Assembly (NCBI GenBank): GCA_003251175.1
Contig: QKHC01000129.1
Location: forward strand, 1 to 35,619
Source of the DNA: Gemmatimonadota bacterium
GTDB taxonomy: Bacteria; Gemmatimonadota; Gemmatimonadetes; Gemmatimonadales; GWC2-71-9
Length of the DNA: 35,619 bases
Reading direction: 5' to 3'
The translations under genes were made by a program, and so were the position numbers. The notes beneath the pieces are model-generated. The model was not told the origin of the DNA. It saw only the letters and a list, made by a program, of their open reading frames with translations, and made no database searches. Positions 14,553 to 24,589 of this stretch are shown in pieces. Numbering within the stretch: position 1 is the first letter of the stretch; each line of letters starts with the position of its first letter.

Positions 14553-17324
14553 TCAGCCGTCGCGCAGCTGCCGCAGGACGTACTCGAGAATGCCGCCGTG
14601 GCGGTAGTACTCGCGCTCCTGCGGCGTATCGATCCGGACGATCGCCAGAAACTCGATGGCAGGACCGCCATTGTCGGGCGTGGCGCGCACCGTGACCTCC
14701 CGGCCGCGCGGCGACCCCGACGAAAGCACATCGCCGAGGCCGGCGATGTCGTAACGCTCCCGCCCAGTCAGACCAAGCGTCTCGGGCGACTCGCCGGAGC
14801 GGAACTGCAGCGGCAGAATTCCCATCCCGACCAGGTTCGAGCGGTGGATGCGCTCGTAGCCCTGGGCGATCACCGCACGCACCCCGAGGAGGCGCGGCCC
14901 CTTTGCCGCCCAGTCGCGCGAGGAGCCGGAGCCGTACTCGGTGCCCGCGATCACCAGCAGCGGAACCTGATCCGCGGCGTAGCGAACGGCGGCATCGTAG
15001 ATCGACAGCGGCTCGCCGCTGGGAAGATGGAGTGTGTACGGTCCCTCGGTTCCCGGAGCGAGCTGGTTCTTGAGCCGCACGTTCGCGAATGTGCCACGGA
15101 CCATGACCTCGTGGTTGCCGCGGCGCGCGCCGTAGGAGTTGAAGTCCCTCGGTTCCACCCCGTGGGCCACGAGGTATTCTCCGGCGGGGTGCGTTTTGCG
15201 GATCGATCCGGCTGGGGAGATATGATCGGTCGTGATGCTGTTCTGCAGCAGGCACAGGACGCGCGCACCCAGGATGTCACCCACCGGGCCGGGCTCGGGG
15301 GGCATGCCGTCGAAGTAGGGGGCGCGCCGGATGTACGTCGAGGCAGGATCCCAGGCGAACCGGTCGCCTGCGGGCACCGGGAGTTCCCGCCACCGCGCGT
15401 CGCCGGCAAACACGTCCGCATACGACGATCGGAACATCGCCGAGCGGATCGAGCTGCGCAGCGTGGCCTCCACCTCCTTGGCGGATGGCCACAGGTCCCG
15501 CAGGAACACCGGGGCCCCGTCCACCCCGATCCCGAGCGGCTCATGACGAAAATCGATGTCGATCCGGCCGGCCAGGGCGTAGGCGACGACGAGGGGCGGA
15601 GAAGCGAGATAGTTCGCGCGTACGTCCTGCTGAATGCGACCTTCGAAGTTGCGGTTGCCCGAGAGCACTGAGCAAGTGACCAGGTCACCCTCGGCGATAC
15701 CGGCCGCGACTGCTGCGGGAAGCGGCCCCGAATTCCCGATGCAGGTCGTGCAACCGTATCCCACGAGGTGAAATCGCAGCTGCTCCAGGTACGGCGTCAG
15801 CCCCGCCTGGTCGAGATACTGGGTGACCACCTTGCTGCCCGGGGCCAGGCTGGTTTTGACCCAGGGCTGGCTGCGCAGGCCACGCTCGACGGCCTTGCGG
15901 GCCAGCAGTCCCGCGGCGAGCATCACGGACGGATTGGACGTGTTGGTGCAGCTGGTGATGGCGGCGATCACCACGGATCCGTGTCGCAGCTCGTGCGCCT
16001 CACCGTCAATGGTGACCGTGACGTGGGTGGCCCGGGCCGGTGGCGTCGCCGTGGCCACATGGCCGCCCTCGCCCTCCCACCGCCGCTCGTTCGCCGCCGA
16101 TACCGCAGCCGGACTCTTGGGGCGGGCCAGCGAGTCCAGGGCGCTGCGAAAGCTCGCGGGCACCTGAGACAGCGCCACTCGATCCTGCGGCCGCCTCGGG
16201 CCGGCCACGCTCGACTCCACCGCGGCCAGGTCCAACGGCAGTACGTCGGAGTACTCGGGCTCCGGGCCCGATTCCGAGTGGAACAGGCCTTGCTCCTTCA
16301 TATACGCTTCGACCAGGAGCACCTGTTCCGGTGCCCGTCCGGTAAACTCGAGATACCGCAGGGTCTCGGCATCCACGGGGAAGATGCCACAGGTCGCGCC
16401 ATACTCCGGCGCCATGTTGCCGATGGTCGCGCGGTCGGCGAGCGGCAAGGTCCCCACACCGGGCCCGAAGAACTCGACGAACTTGCCGACCACTCCCCGC
16501 TGGCGCAGCAGCTGCGTCACCGTCAGCACCAGGTCCGTGGCGGTGGCGCCCTCTGCGAGTCGGCCCGTGAGCCGTACGCCCACGACCTGAGGTATCAGCA
16601 TGGAGACGGGCTGACCGAGCATCGCGGCTTCCGCCTCGATGCCACCTACGCCCCACCCCAGCACGCCCAGTCCGTTGATCATCGTCGTGTGGGAATCGGT
16701 CCCGACCAGGGTGTCGGGGAACGCCTGGGCGTTCCGCCCGTCGCGGGCGAACACGACCTGAGCCAGGTGCTCGAGGTTCACCTGGTGTACGATCCCGGTG
16801 TCGGGCGGCACCACGCGGAACCCGTCGAAGGCCTGTTGCGCCCACCGCAACAGGGCGTAGCGCTCGCGATTGCGCTCGAACTCGAGGTCGGCGTTCTGCT
16901 GAAAGGCCTGGGGCGTGCCGTAGGCGTCCACGATCACCGAATGGTCGATCACCAGGTCGGCGGGCAGCTGGGGGTTGACCCGGCGCGGATCACCCCCCAT
17001 CGCCGCCATCGCGTCCCGCATGGCGACCAGGTCGACCACGGCCGGTACGCCGGTGAAATCCTGCATCAGCACCCGCGCCGGCATGAAGGCGATCTCCCGG
17101 CTCGGCTCGGCGGCCGGATCCCACCGGGCCAGCGCTTCGATGTCGTCCGCTCCCACCGCCTGCGCGTCCTCGCGACGGAGCAGATTCTCGAGCAAGATGC
17201 GCAGTGAGAACGGAAGGCGACTGATGCTGATCCCGGTACGCTCCAGCGCGTCCAAGCGGAATACTTCGAACGGCCGGCCGCCGACCGTCAGCGTGGCCCG
17301 ACTGCCGAACGAATCACGGCTCAT
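14553..17324 (-). CDS. acnA: Aconitate hydratase A
   Basis: This enzyme interconverts citrate and isocitrate in the TCA cycle through a [4Fe-4S] cluster. The 923-residue protein has the usual AcnA/IRP1 length and order. Cluster ligands are C459 (ITSCTNTSN) and C525 and C528 (GYGCTTCIG), and the swivel domain near the C-terminus shows the active-site loop [32 protein letters not shown] is the standard N-domain motif. The ATG at 17324 overlaps the end of the upstream small membrane protein gene by 11 bases, which suggests a three-gene reverse operon with the acetyltransferase at 18209. Confidence 0.96.
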   Translation of the reverse strand: MSRDSFGSRATLTVGGRPFEVFRLDALERTGISISRLPFSLRILLENLLRREDAQAVGADDIEALARWDPAAEPSREIAFMPARVLMQDFTGVPAVVDLVAMRDAMAAMGGDPRRVNPQLPADLVIDHSVIVDAYGTPQAFQQNADLEFERNRERYALLRWAQQAFDGFRVVPPDTGIVHQVNLEHLAQVVFARDGRNAQAFPDTLVGTDSHTTMINGLGVLGWGVGGIEAEAAMLGQPVSMLIPQVVGVRLTGRLAEGATATDLVLTVTQLLRQRGVVGKFVEFFGPGVGTLPLADRATIGNMAPEYGATCGIFPVDAETLRYLEFTGRAPEQVLLVEAYMKEQGLFHSESGPEPEYSDVLPLDLAAVESSVAGPRRPQDRVALSQVPASFRSALDSLARPKSPAAVSAANERRWEGEGGHVATATPPARATHVTVTIDGEAHELRHGSVVIAAITSCTNTSNPSVMLAAGLLARKAVERGLRSQPWVKTSLAPGSKVVTQYLDQAGLTPYLEQLRFHLVGYGCTTCIGNSGPLPAAVAAGIAEGDLVTCSVLSGNRNFEGRIQQDVRANYLASPPLVVAYALAGRIDIDFRHEPLGIGVDGAPVFLRDLWPSAKEVEATLRSSIRSAMFRSSYADVFAGDARWRELPVPAGDRFAWDPASTYIRRAPYFDGMPPEPGPVGDILGARVLCLLQNSITTDHISPAGSIRKTHPAGEYLVAHGVEPRDFNSYGARRGNHEVMVRGTFANVRLKNQLAPGTEGPYTLHLPSGEPLSIYDAAVRYAADQVPLLVIAGTEYGSGSSRDWAAKGPRLLGVRAVIAQGYERIHRSNLVGMGILPLQFRSGESPETLGLTGRERYDIAGLGDVLSSGSPRGREVTVRATPDNGGPAIEFLAIVRIDTPQEREYYRHGGILEYVLRQLRDG

Positions 17325-17703
17325 CGATCACCTTCACCGCCGTCACAAAATATTCCGTCTCCCCGAAACAGGTCGTCGGGACGCCCTTGTGCTGCTCGTA
17401 GGTCAGGGCGACCCGCTTCCCCATGGAGCTCAGAATGTGCTGTGCGATGAGATCGTCTCGCACGCTGAACGTGAACTTCTCCTGCATCGCGCCGGGAACG
17501 TTGACCATGGCCAGCTCGCCTTCCCACGTCTTACAGATCCATCCCTTTTCGGAGAACTTCTGCACGTACCCGGCGCGCTCGCCTCGTGAGTAGGTCCAGG
17601 TCAGCGTGAAGAATGTGTAGGCGGCGGCGATGAGCGCCACGCCCGCCACGACGGCAGCGAGCCACAGCAGGACCTGCCGTCGCGAGATTGTCACCTTGAT
17701 CAT
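17314..17703 (-). CDS. Conserved small single-pass membrane protein
   Basis: This 129-residue protein has one N-terminal helix ([22 protein letters not shown]) and a soluble part of about 90 residues outside the cytoplasm, with conserved-looking segments [16 protein letters not shown] and FTFSVRDD. Similar proteins occur in many Bacteroidota and Gemmatimonadota genomes, some labelled 6-phosphogluconate dehydrogenase, which the sequence does not support. The ATG at 17703 overlaps the GNAT stop (ATGA). Two Cys residues outside the helix could pair. Function is unknown. Confidence 0.75.
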   Translation of the reverse strand: MIKVTISRRQVLLWLAAVVAGVALIAAAYTFFTLTWTYSRGERAGYVQKFSEKGWICKTWEGELAMVNVPGAMQEKFTFSVRDDLIAQHILSSMGKRVALTYEQHKGVPTTCFGETEYFVTAVKVIDEP

Positions 17704-18209
17704 GGTGCGGAATCTAGCTCGTAGCGCTCGGTGCGATAAGGCGCGAAGCCGCGTGCGACATAGTTGGGCAGCGCTGCGGGATGGTCGAGCGTGCACGTGT
17801 GCAACCACACCCGCTCGGCGCCGAGGGCCCACGCGTCATGGACCGCGCAGCTCAGAAGGTGCTTGCCCAGTCCCACCCCGATCGCCTCAGGCAGCAGTCC
17901 GAAGTAGGCGATCTCGACCGACCGATCCTCCGGCACCCGCCGCAGCTCGTACCAGCCGACCGCGTGCCCGGCGCGGCGCGCCACCCACACCACCACCTCC
18001 GGACGGGCGAGGTGAGCCAGAATGTCCGCGTCGGTCCAGTCCCAGCGGTCGCGCCACTGCCAGTCCGCTCCCGTCGAGCGATAGCAGTGCCGATACTCGT
18101 CGACGGCGCCGGGCGCCAAGCGCGCGAGGGCCACATCGGAGAAATGCCCATACGCGGCGACGAACTGACTCGGGTGCCGCAGTTCGAGGTAGGTTCGTAT
18201 GACCTGCAC
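17700..18209 (-). CDS. GNAT-family N-acetyltransferase
   Basis: This 169-residue cytoplasmic acetyltransferase of the GNAT fold transfers acetyl groups from acetyl-CoA to an unknown amine. The acetyl-CoA loop is visible as LPEAIGVGLGKHLL, preceded by the strand EIAYFGL and followed by ERVWLHTCTLDHPAALPNYVARGF, a typical motif B end. The start is GTG at 18209, supported by GGAGGA 5 bases upstream. It is the first gene of the acnA operon. The substrate cannot be predicted. Confidence 0.88.
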   Translation of the reverse strand: MQVIRTYLELRHPSQFVAAYGHFSDVALARLAPGAVDEYRHCYRSTGADWQWRDRWDWTDADILAHLARPEVVVWVARRAGHAVGWYELRRVPEDRSVEIAYFGLLPEAIGVGLGKHLLSCAVHDAWALGAERVWLHTCTLDHPAALPNYVARGFAPYRTERYELDSAP

Positions 18210-18250
18210 CGGTCCTCCATGCGCCGTTGCCGCCGCAGCGCTCCGTGGTC

Positions 18251-18256
18251 TATTTT
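18251..18256 (+). promoter_or_regulatory. -10-like TATTTT close to a start codon
   Basis: TATTTT ends 6 bases before the ATG at 18263, with TTGCCG 18 bases further upstream as a possible -35. A transcript from here would begin at or next to the ATG, so the mRNA may be leaderless. This is a prediction from spacing only. Confidence 0.45.
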
Positions 18257-18262
18257 AACCCC

Positions 18263-18658
18263 ATGACCCAGATGCATCCGAGGCTGTCGTACGATACCGT
18301 GCCATTGCCGCTGGCTCTCCACCTCGCCATGCACACGGTCATCGGACTGTTCTGCGCGTTTGCGGGCCCTCTCAACCTGATCGACCCCACGAAAATCCTG
18401 CCTCAGGGACCGACCGACATCGTCACATCCGGTGTCGGCTTTCTCACCTTGTGTGGCCTGTCGTGGGGCTACGTGTTCGGCGTCTTCATGGGCCGTCGGG
18501 AGGTCGTCGGCCTGGGACTCGTGCTGAGCGCCGGGTATGTCGTGGCGGCTGCGCTCGTGGCGGTCCGAGACCCGGCGATGGCTGCCCTGCTCGCGGTGAT
18601 CGGACTCTACGGTCTGGCGATCCTGGTGCGATACCGGCGGCAGATCACGGCGGCGTAG
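18263..18658 (+). CDS. Small multi-pass membrane protein, function unknown
   Basis: This 131-residue protein has about four hydrophobic helices (LALHLAMHTVIGLFCAFAG, VGFLTLCGLSWGYVFGVFMG, LGLVLSAGYVVAAALVAV, AALLAVIGLYGLAILV). No motif of a known transporter or enzyme was seen. The ATG at 18263 was chosen over 18272 because of the TATTTT box just upstream; there is no clear ribosome binding site, consistent with a leaderless message. It is divergent from the acnA operon and 24 bases ahead of the DUF2911 gene. Confidence 0.65.
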   Translation: MTQMHPRLSYDTVPLPLALHLAMHTVIGLFCAFAGPLNLIDPTKILPQGPTDIVTSGVGFLTLCGLSWGYVFGVFMGRREVVGLGLVLSAGYVVAAALVAVRDPAMAALLAVIGLYGLAILVRYRRQITAA

Positions 18659-18682
18659 GCGGCGTCAGTGAGGGAGACGCCG

Positions 18683-19858
18683 GTGCCTCGCGTGCGTATC
18701 GGCGCCGCCGCGGGAGTGATGCTCCTGTGCGCGGTCCCGATGGCTGGCGGGCAGACGGTGCCCGACAGTGCCAGTTTCGTGACCCGGCTCGGGGCTGATA
18801 CCCTGGTCATCGAGCGCTTCGTCCGCGAGGCGCGACGGGTGGATGCTGAGGTGCTGCTGCGTGTGCCGCGCACGACGCGCACCTGGTATTCGCTCGAACT
18901 GTCGCCCGGAGGCGACCTCGCGCGGCTGGACGCGAGGATCGCAGCGCCACGCGGAGCGGGCCCCCCCGTGCGGAGTCAGACCATCACCCGCGTCGGAGAT
19001 TCGCTGCGGATCGAGACCACGACCGACGGCGCAACGCGGGCCCAGATGGTCGCGGCGGATCGCTCCACCCTGCCGTTCATCGACATGGTGCACTGGCCGT
19101 TCGAGCTGGTGCTGCGGCGGTTGCGCGCGGCGGGTCGAGATAGCGCTACCGTGCCCCTCCTCACCGGTACCCGCGTACAGCCGTTCCCGGTCGTCTTCAT
19201 CGCGCCGGATTCGATGACCATCACCCACCCATTGCGCGGTACCATGCGCGTGGCGGTCGACTCCGCGGGCGCCATCGAGGTCCTGGACGCGCGCGGCACT
19301 ACCCGCAAGCTTCTGGTCGAGCGGCGACCCTGGTTGGAGCTGGACGCGACCGCCGCGGCGTGGGCCGCGGCCGACGCTGCCGGACGCAGTCTCGGCGCGC
19401 TGTCGGGTCGAGGCGAGGTAAACGCCACGGTGGCCGGTGCCGCCATCGGCGTGGACTACGGGACGCCGTCCAAGCGCGGGCGCGAGATCTGGGGCGCGCT
19501 GGTGCCGTTCGGTGTCGTGTGGCGGACCGGTGCCAACCGGGCGACCGGGTTCACCACCGATCGGGACTTGATGCTGGGGTCGGGTGACCACACGCTCACC
19601 GTTCCCGCCGGATCGTATACGCTGTTCTCGATTCCCGACGCGGACGGCGGCGTGCTGATCGTGAACCGGCAAACCGGCCAGGCGGGCACCGCGTACGATG
19701 CCGCGCAGGATCTGGGCCGCGTGTCGCTCGAGGCACGCCCGCTCCCCGATCTCGTGGAGGTATTCACGATTGCCGTGACGGAGACGGCGTCCGGGGGGAT
19801 GCTGCGGCTGCAGTGGGACCGCACCGAGCTCGTGGTGCCTTTTCGCGTGATCCCCTAG
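18683..19858 (+). CDS. Exported DUF2911-containing protein
   Basis: This 391-residue exported protein has a signal peptide (VGMLL-type segment in IGAAAGVMLLCAVPMAGGQ) and a C-terminal DUF2911 domain. Its family motif VDYGTPSKRGREIWG starts near residue 256 and is followed by FGVVWRTGANRAT and the VPAGSYTLFSIPD strand. The N-terminal 230 residues form a separate beta-rich region that I do not recognise. The role of DUF2911 is unknown. GTG 18683 was preferred to GTG 18668 because GAGGGAG precedes it at normal spacing. Its TAG stop shares CTAG with the convergent dehydrogenase stop. Confidence 0.82.
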   Translation: MPRVRIGAAAGVMLLCAVPMAGGQTVPDSASFVTRLGADTLVIERFVREARRVDAEVLLRVPRTTRTWYSLELSPGGDLARLDARIAAPRGAGPPVRSQTITRVGDSLRIETTTDGATRAQMVAADRSTLPFIDMVHWPFELVLRRLRAAGRDSATVPLLTGTRVQPFPVVFIAPDSMTITHPLRGTMRVAVDSAGAIEVLDARGTTRKLLVERRPWLELDATAAAWAAADAAGRSLGALSGRGEVNATVAGAAIGVDYGTPSKRGREIWGALVPFGVVWRTGANRATGFTTDRDLMLGSGDHTLTVPAGSYTLFSIPDADGGVLIVNRQTGQAGTAYDAAQDLGRVSLEARPLPDLVEVFTIAVTETASGGMLRLQWDRTELVVPFRVIP

Positions 19859-20571
19859 GGATTCGTCGGACGGATATCCAGCTCGCTCACGAGGGCACCA
19901 TCCCCCAGGGTGAGCGTCGCGACCGCGGCCTCGGCCACCTGCTCCGCCTGCAACATGCGGTCACGGGGAGTACGCCCCGGCCGCTGCTGTTTCCCGACGA
20001 AGGGCGTGTCCACCGAGCCCGGACAGATCGCGATGACGCGAATGCCACGGTGGCGCAGCTCCAGCATCAGCGCGCGGGAGAATCCCAGCACGGCGTGCTT
20101 GGACGCGCAGTACGCGGTCCCACCCGCCACGCCATTGCGGGCTGCCAGCGACGCGATGTTGACCACGGCTGCGGGGGCCGTCGCCAGCAAATCGTCGAGA
20201 AATGCCCGTGTCACCAGAAACAGCGACCTCAGGTTCACAGCGATCGTGGTGTCCCAGTCGTCGAGAGTCAGCCGCTCGAGGGGCGCGAACCGCCCGATGC
20301 CGGCGTTATTGATGACGACCCGCGCCGCGCCGTGGGTTCGGTGCACGAATTCTGCGAATGCAGCCACTTCCGAGGGCTCGCTGACGTCACAGCGGGCGCC
20401 CACGGCGTCGATGCCGGCATCCCGCAGGGCGGCCACGGTGGCGCTCACGTCGGTGGCTGTGCGAGCACAGACAGCGACGCGCGCGCCGGCACGGCCAACG
20501 GAGAATGCGATCGCGCGCCCAATGCCCGTCGTGGCACCCGTCACGACCACTACGCTGTCGGCGAGGTTCAT
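19855..20571 (-). CDS. Short-chain dehydrogenase/reductase (SDR)
   Basis: This 238-residue classical SDR is an NAD(P)-dependent oxidoreductase of unknown substrate. It shows the Rossmann motif TGATTGIG, the NNAG motif (VINNAGIG), catalytic Ser in NIASLAA, and the YxxxK pair in AYCASKHAV. After the first strand, VCARTATD suggests a preference for NADP(H), since an Arg follows the second strand. The ATG at 20571 starts just before the Rossmann strand; the 100-residue extension in the ORF track is a shadow. It is divergent from the gene at 20640. Confidence 0.92.
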   Translation of the reverse strand: MNLADSVVVVTGATTGIGRAIAFSVGRAGARVAVCARTATDVSATVAALRDAGIDAVGARCDVSEPSEVAAFAEFVHRTHGAARVVINNAGIGRFAPLERLTLDDWDTTIAVNLRSLFLVTRAFLDDLLATAPAAVVNIASLAARNGVAGGTAYCASKHAVLGFSRALMLELRHRGIRVIAICPGSVDTPFVGKQQRPGRTPRDRMLQAEQVAEAAVATLTLGDGALVSELDIRPTNP

Positions 20572-20639
20572 GTGGCCTTCACGGTAAGCGCATGTGCTCC
20601 AATGTACGTTGGGTCGGCACTCTGATGGAGCAGACTCGG

Positions 20640-21320
20640 ATGCGACCCGCCGCCACGCACGTCGCCACGGTGTTGCTCGCCCTGGGCGTCGTCTCGTCCC
20701 CCGTCTCAGCGCAGCGCAGCGGACAGCTCGAGGCGACCCCGCAGATCGGGATGTACCTGCCGCTGGCGACGCTGGTGGAGGTCGTCGATCCGGGCTCGGG
20801 AATCGGTGTGAAGTTCGAGCAGCAAGCAGCGTTGGCACTGGGCGGGCGCGTCGGCTACTGGCTGAGCTCACGCGTGGCCCTGGAGGGCGCCGTCGCGTTT
20901 GTCCCCGGCGACATCAAGCTGACTGTCCTCGGTGCCGGTACACCCCCTCCCACCCAGGTCGAGGGGTCGAGGGTCCTGGACCTGGGCGTCCGGCTGCGAT
21001 ATCACTGGCCCGTCGGCCGGGTCGCCATCCAGTTGCTCGGCGGCGTGGCCGCGGTGTCGCGCTATGGCAATTTCTGGGACCTGCTGGAGCAGAGCGGCCT
21101 CCAGGTGACCGGCCGCACGGACCTCGCCGGCGTCGTCGGTGCGGGGATCGCCGTTCCGGTATGCAGGGGGTTCGAGTTTCGTGCCGAGGTCGAGGATTAT
21201 CTCCACTCAGCGAAGTTCACGATTGCGGACGGGGTAAATCCTCCGGAGAACACCGATTCCCGGATGCAGCACGACATCCTGCTCGCCGTGGGGCTCGCGA
21301 TCGGCCTGCATCGGTTCTAG
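20640..21320 (+). CDS. Exported beta-barrel-like outer-membrane protein
   Basis: This 226-residue protein has a signal peptide (THVATVLLALGVVSSPVSAQ) followed by beta-strand-rich sequence (VALEGAVAFVPGD, VLDLGVRLRYHWPVG, LAVGLAIGLHRF) ending in Phe. This suggests an 8-stranded OmpA/OmpW-like barrel, though no family signature is recognised. ATG 20640 was chosen because GGAG lies 9 bases upstream and a compact signal peptide follows; ATG 20625 is possible. It ends 4 bases before the convergent DUF1501 stop. Confidence 0.7.
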   Translation: MRPAATHVATVLLALGVVSSPVSAQRSGQLEATPQIGMYLPLATLVEVVDPGSGIGVKFEQQAALALGGRVGYWLSSRVALEGAVAFVPGDIKLTVLGAGTPPPTQVEGSRVLDLGVRLRYHWPVGRVAIQLLGGVAAVSRYGNFWDLLEQSGLQVTGRTDLAGVVGAGIAVPVCRGFEFRAEVEDYLHSAKFTIADGVNPPENTDSRMQHDILLAVGLAIGLHRF

Positions 21321-21324
21321 CGCG

Positions 21325-22656
21325 TCAGACCCGAATGGCGCCCGGGAACCGGGACGCGTCCACCGCATGCCCGGGGAAGACGGGCGCGACATCGTAAGCG
21401 CCGAGGTGCCGTACCAGGAGTTCGGTCAGTACGTCGCGAAAGTCGGTCGTCACCGCGAGGTCGCGTCCCTCGAACCGGGCGGCCGGGTCGAGGCCGGGCC
21501 AGCGACCCAGCACGCGCCCGCCCCGCACGGGGCCGCCGAGGACGAGCATCGCCGAGCCGTGTCCATGATCGGTGCCGGCGTTGCCATTCTCGCGCACCGT
21601 CCGGCCGAACTCGGACATCGTCACCACCACGACGTCGCGCATGCGCTCGCCGAGATCGCGCGCGAATGCCGCCAGCGCCTGTCCCAGCTCGTCCAGACGG
21701 GTGGCCAGCTGACCCTGGCTCGCTCCCTGGTTGACGTGCGTGTCCCAGCCGCTCACGTCGGCGAATGCCAGCTCGAGGCCCACGTCGGCCTTGACCAGCT
21801 GGGCGATCTGCAGCAGCGAGCGCCCCAAACGCCCCGGAGGATACACGGCGCCGCGTCCGGGTGAGTACCGGACGGGGTCGGTCCGCTTCAAGATCTCCAC
21901 CGCCGCGAGCCCTTCCGCCGACGAGCATGCGACCACGCCGGTGGCGGCCCCCGCGCGCGTCGCGGCGAAGGCGGCGGTGAGCCGGTCCCGTGGTGATGGC
22001 GCAGCCGTGCTGACACCGAACGTCCGCAGGTCCTCGATCACCAGGCTCGGCGCGGACCCGGCGAGCGCGCGGGGCAACTGGGACCCGAACGCCACGGCGC
22101 GGAACGGTGTGGCATCGCGCTCGGCCGAGTGGCCAAGGTACCGGTTGGCCCAGCCGTCACGCGTCGTGTTCACACCCGGGGTGCCACACTCCATGGAGTC
22201 CTGAGCGTCGCCATGGCTGCTCGTCGCCGCGGGCGATCCGACCGCGTGGATCGCCGCCAGGGTGCCGTCGTCCCACCACGGCTTGAGCGGCCCGAGCCGC
22301 GGGTGCAACCCGAACTCGCCGTCGAGGTCCACGATATCGCGGCGCGGCACTGCGATGCGCGGGCGCTCCCGGTAATAGATGGGATCACCGTGCGGGACGA
22401 CCATGGCGAGCCCGTCAGCCGCGCCGCGCTGAAACAGGCATACCAGCACCGGATGCGATCCGCCCAGCCGTGGCCGTTCCGCGCAGGCCGCCCGGCCGAG
22501 AAACAGCGGCTCCATGCCCAGACTGAGCAGCGCGATGCCACCTGACCGCACGAACACGCGCCGAGACACGCCGCAGCCCGGGGTCACGGGCGTACTGGAC
22601 GGGTCAGTTCGCGGGCCGTGGGGCGGCTCGTCGAGGCGCCGGGGATGGGGGTGCAT
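21325..22656 (-). CDS. Tat-exported DUF1501 protein
   Basis: This 443-residue protein of the DUF1501 family is related to the alkaline phosphatase/sulfatase fold, and its substrate is unknown. A twin-arginine signal SRRVFVRSGG followed by IALLSLG lies unusually far in (about residue 30), after a His/Pro-rich leader. Family segments include LFQRGAADGL, SGWDTHVNQG and VVVVTMSEFGRTVREN, and DHGHGSAMLVLGG near the C-terminus. The family is usually next to a DUF1800 gene, but none is in this window. ATG 22656 was chosen; ATGs 14-15 codons upstream run toward the divergent ABC gene and cannot be excluded. Confidence 0.85.
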   Translation of the reverse strand: MHPHPRRLDEPPHGPRTDPSSTPVTPGCGVSRRVFVRSGGIALLSLGMEPLFLGRAACAERPRLGGSHPVLVCLFQRGAADGLAMVVPHGDPIYYRERPRIAVPRRDIVDLDGEFGLHPRLGPLKPWWDDGTLAAIHAVGSPAATSSHGDAQDSMECGTPGVNTTRDGWANRYLGHSAERDATPFRAVAFGSQLPRALAGSAPSLVIEDLRTFGVSTAAPSPRDRLTAAFAATRAGAATGVVACSSAEGLAAVEILKRTDPVRYSPGRGAVYPPGRLGRSLLQIAQLVKADVGLELAFADVSGWDTHVNQGASQGQLATRLDELGQALAAFARDLGERMRDVVVVTMSEFGRTVRENGNAGTDHGHGSAMLVLGGPVRGGRVLGRWPGLDPAARFEGRDLAVTTDFRDVLTELLVRHLGAYDVAPVFPGHAVDASRFPGAIRV

Positions 22657-22699
22657 ACGCCTACTGTGATGCCTGTTGTCATGCGAATTTAAGGCCATC

Positions 22700-24565
22700 A
22701 TGACTCCGCCGCCGCTACGATTCCAGCTGGGACGCCGCCCGTTCGGCCGCGCCAGCGGTCCTCCGCCCAACTGGCGGGAGCGACTCGCGGCGCTGCGACA
22801 CGTGCCGCCGTTGCTGCGCCTGGTGTATCACACCCATCGCGGGTATACCATCGCGATCATCAGCCTGCGCGTCGTGCGGGCGTTCGTGCCCCTCGCAGTG
22901 CTGTGGGTCGGCAAGCTCATCATCGACGATGTGGTGGCCGCGGTGGGTGCGCCGGGGTCGACCGACTGGTGGCGCCTCGGCGGGCTGGTGGCGCTGGAGC
23001 TCGCGTTCGCGGTGGGGGGGGAGGCGCTCGCCCGGCTGTCGTCGCTGCTGGAAAGCCTGCTGGGTGACCTGTTCTCCAACCGCGTGAGTGTGCAGTTGAT
23101 GCAGCACGCGGCCACACTGGATCTGGCACAGTTCGAGGATCCTGACACCTACGACCATCTCGAGCGGGCGCGCCGCCAGACGGTGAATCGCATCGGGCTC
23201 CTCGCGCTGCTGCTCGGCACCACGCAGGATGTCATCACGCTCGCCTCGCTCGCCGGCGTGCTCCTGGTGCAGCTTCCCTGGCTGCTGTTGCTGCTCGTGG
23301 TCGCCGTGGTGCCGGCCTTCCTCGGCGAGGCGCACTTCGCCGCCCTCGGCTACTCCCTGTTGTTCTCGTGGACGCCCGAGCGGCGCCTGCTGGATTACCT
23401 CCGGTACATGGGTGCCTCCGACGAATCGGCCAAGGAAGTGAAGCTGTTCGGGCTCTCCGAATTCCTCGTGGGACGGTACGCGAAGCTGTCCGAGGAATTC
23501 TTCCAGGCCAACCGCCGGCTCGCCGTCCGGCGCAACGTGGTGTCCACGGCGCTGGTTTCGGTCGGCACGGTGGGCTACTACGCGGCGTACGCTGTCATCA
23601 TCTATCTGACGGTCCTCGGCCGATTCACGATCGGCGACCTCACGTTCCTCGCGGGGTCGTTCCGCCAGAGTCGGGACCTGATCCAGCGCATCCTGCTCTC
23701 GCTGTCGCAGATCTACGAGCAGAGCCTCTACCTGTCTGACCTGTTCACCTTCTTCGAGGTGCGCCCGCGAGTCACCTCCCCGCCGGACGCGCGGTCAGTG
23801 CCCCGTCCCATCCGGACGGGTTTTGAGTTCGAGGGCGTGGGATTCCGCTATCCGGGCTCCGAGCGCTGGGCGGTGCGGCACCTGAGTTTCCGGATCGCGG
23901 CCGGCGAGCGCATCGCCCTCGTGGGTGAGAACGGGGCGGGGAAGACGACCCTCGTCAAGCTGCTGGCCCGCCTGTACGATCCCGACGAAGGACGGGTGCT
24001 GCTCGACGGTGTGGATCTCCGGGAGTACGACCTGGTGAGCCTGCGCCGGAACATCGGCGTGATCTTCCAGGATTTCGTGCGATACGACTTCGTGGCGCGC
24101 GAGAACATCGCCGTGAGTCAGATCGACAGCCTGGGTGACGATGCGCGGATCCAGGAAGCGGCGCGCCGCAGTCTCGCCGACGCTGTCGTGGGCCGGCTCG
24201 CCGGGGGATACGATCAGATGCTGGGGCGGCGGTTCGACGGCGGCGTGGAGCTGTCAGGCGGGGAGTGGCAGAAGATAGCCCTGGGGCGCGCCTATCTGCG
24301 CGAGGCGCAGGTTCTGATCCTCGATGAGCCGACCGCGGCGCTCGATGCCCGCGCCGAGTATCAGGTGTTCCTGCGGTTCGCCGAGCTGACGAAGGGGCGA
24401 ACGGCAGTGCTGATCAGCCACCGGTTTTCGACGGTGCGCATGGCCGATCGCATACTCGTGCTCAAGGAAGGCGAACTGGCGGAGCACGGCACGCACGAGG
24501 AGCTCGTCGCGCGCGGAGGGTTGTACGCCGAGCTGTTCAACTTCCAGGCGGCGGGCTATCGCTGA
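22700..24565 (+). CDS. ABC exporter, fused permease and ATPase
   Basis: This 621-residue half transporter probably works as a homodimer in the inner membrane. The N-terminal part has about six helices (TIAIISLRVVRAFVPLAVLW through GTVGYYAAYAVIIYLTVLG). The ATPase has Walker A GENGAGKTT (near 408), signature LSGGEWQK, Walker B LILDEPTAALD and the H-loop ISHRF. The Trp after LSGGE marks a subgroup of exporters. Substrate is unknown; no secretion, antibiotic or lipid gene is next to it. ATG 22700 has AAGG 5 bases upstream. It starts 43 bases from the divergent DUF1501 gene, so their promoters overlap. Confidence 0.9.
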   Translation: MTPPPLRFQLGRRPFGRASGPPPNWRERLAALRHVPPLLRLVYHTHRGYTIAIISLRVVRAFVPLAVLWVGKLIIDDVVAAVGAPGSTDWWRLGGLVALELAFAVGGEALARLSSLLESLLGDLFSNRVSVQLMQHAATLDLAQFEDPDTYDHLERARRQTVNRIGLLALLLGTTQDVITLASLAGVLLVQLPWLLLLLVVAVVPAFLGEAHFAALGYSLLFSWTPERRLLDYLRYMGASDESAKEVKLFGLSEFLVGRYAKLSEEFFQANRRLAVRRNVVSTALVSVGTVGYYAAYAVIIYLTVLGRFTIGDLTFLAGSFRQSRDLIQRILLSLSQIYEQSLYLSDLFTFFEVRPRVTSPPDARSVPRPIRTGFEFEGVGFRYPGSERWAVRHLSFRIAAGERIALVGENGAGKTTLVKLLARLYDPDEGRVLLDGVDLREYDLVSLRRNIGVIFQDFVRYDFVARENIAVSQIDSLGDDARIQEAARRSLADAVVGRLAGGYDQMLGRRFDGGVELSGGEWQKIALGRAYLREAQVLILDEPTAALDARAEYQVFLRFAELTKGRTAVLISHRFSTVRMADRILVLKEGELAEHGTHEELVARGGLYAELFNFQAAGYR

Positions 24566-24589
24566 GCCCGCCGCCCGCGGGCAGGAGTG

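Noticed and set aside
15768-17207. 479-residue plus-strand ORF opposite aconitase
   Set aside because: It is an antisense shadow of a strongly conserved gene and has no domain or ribosome binding site.
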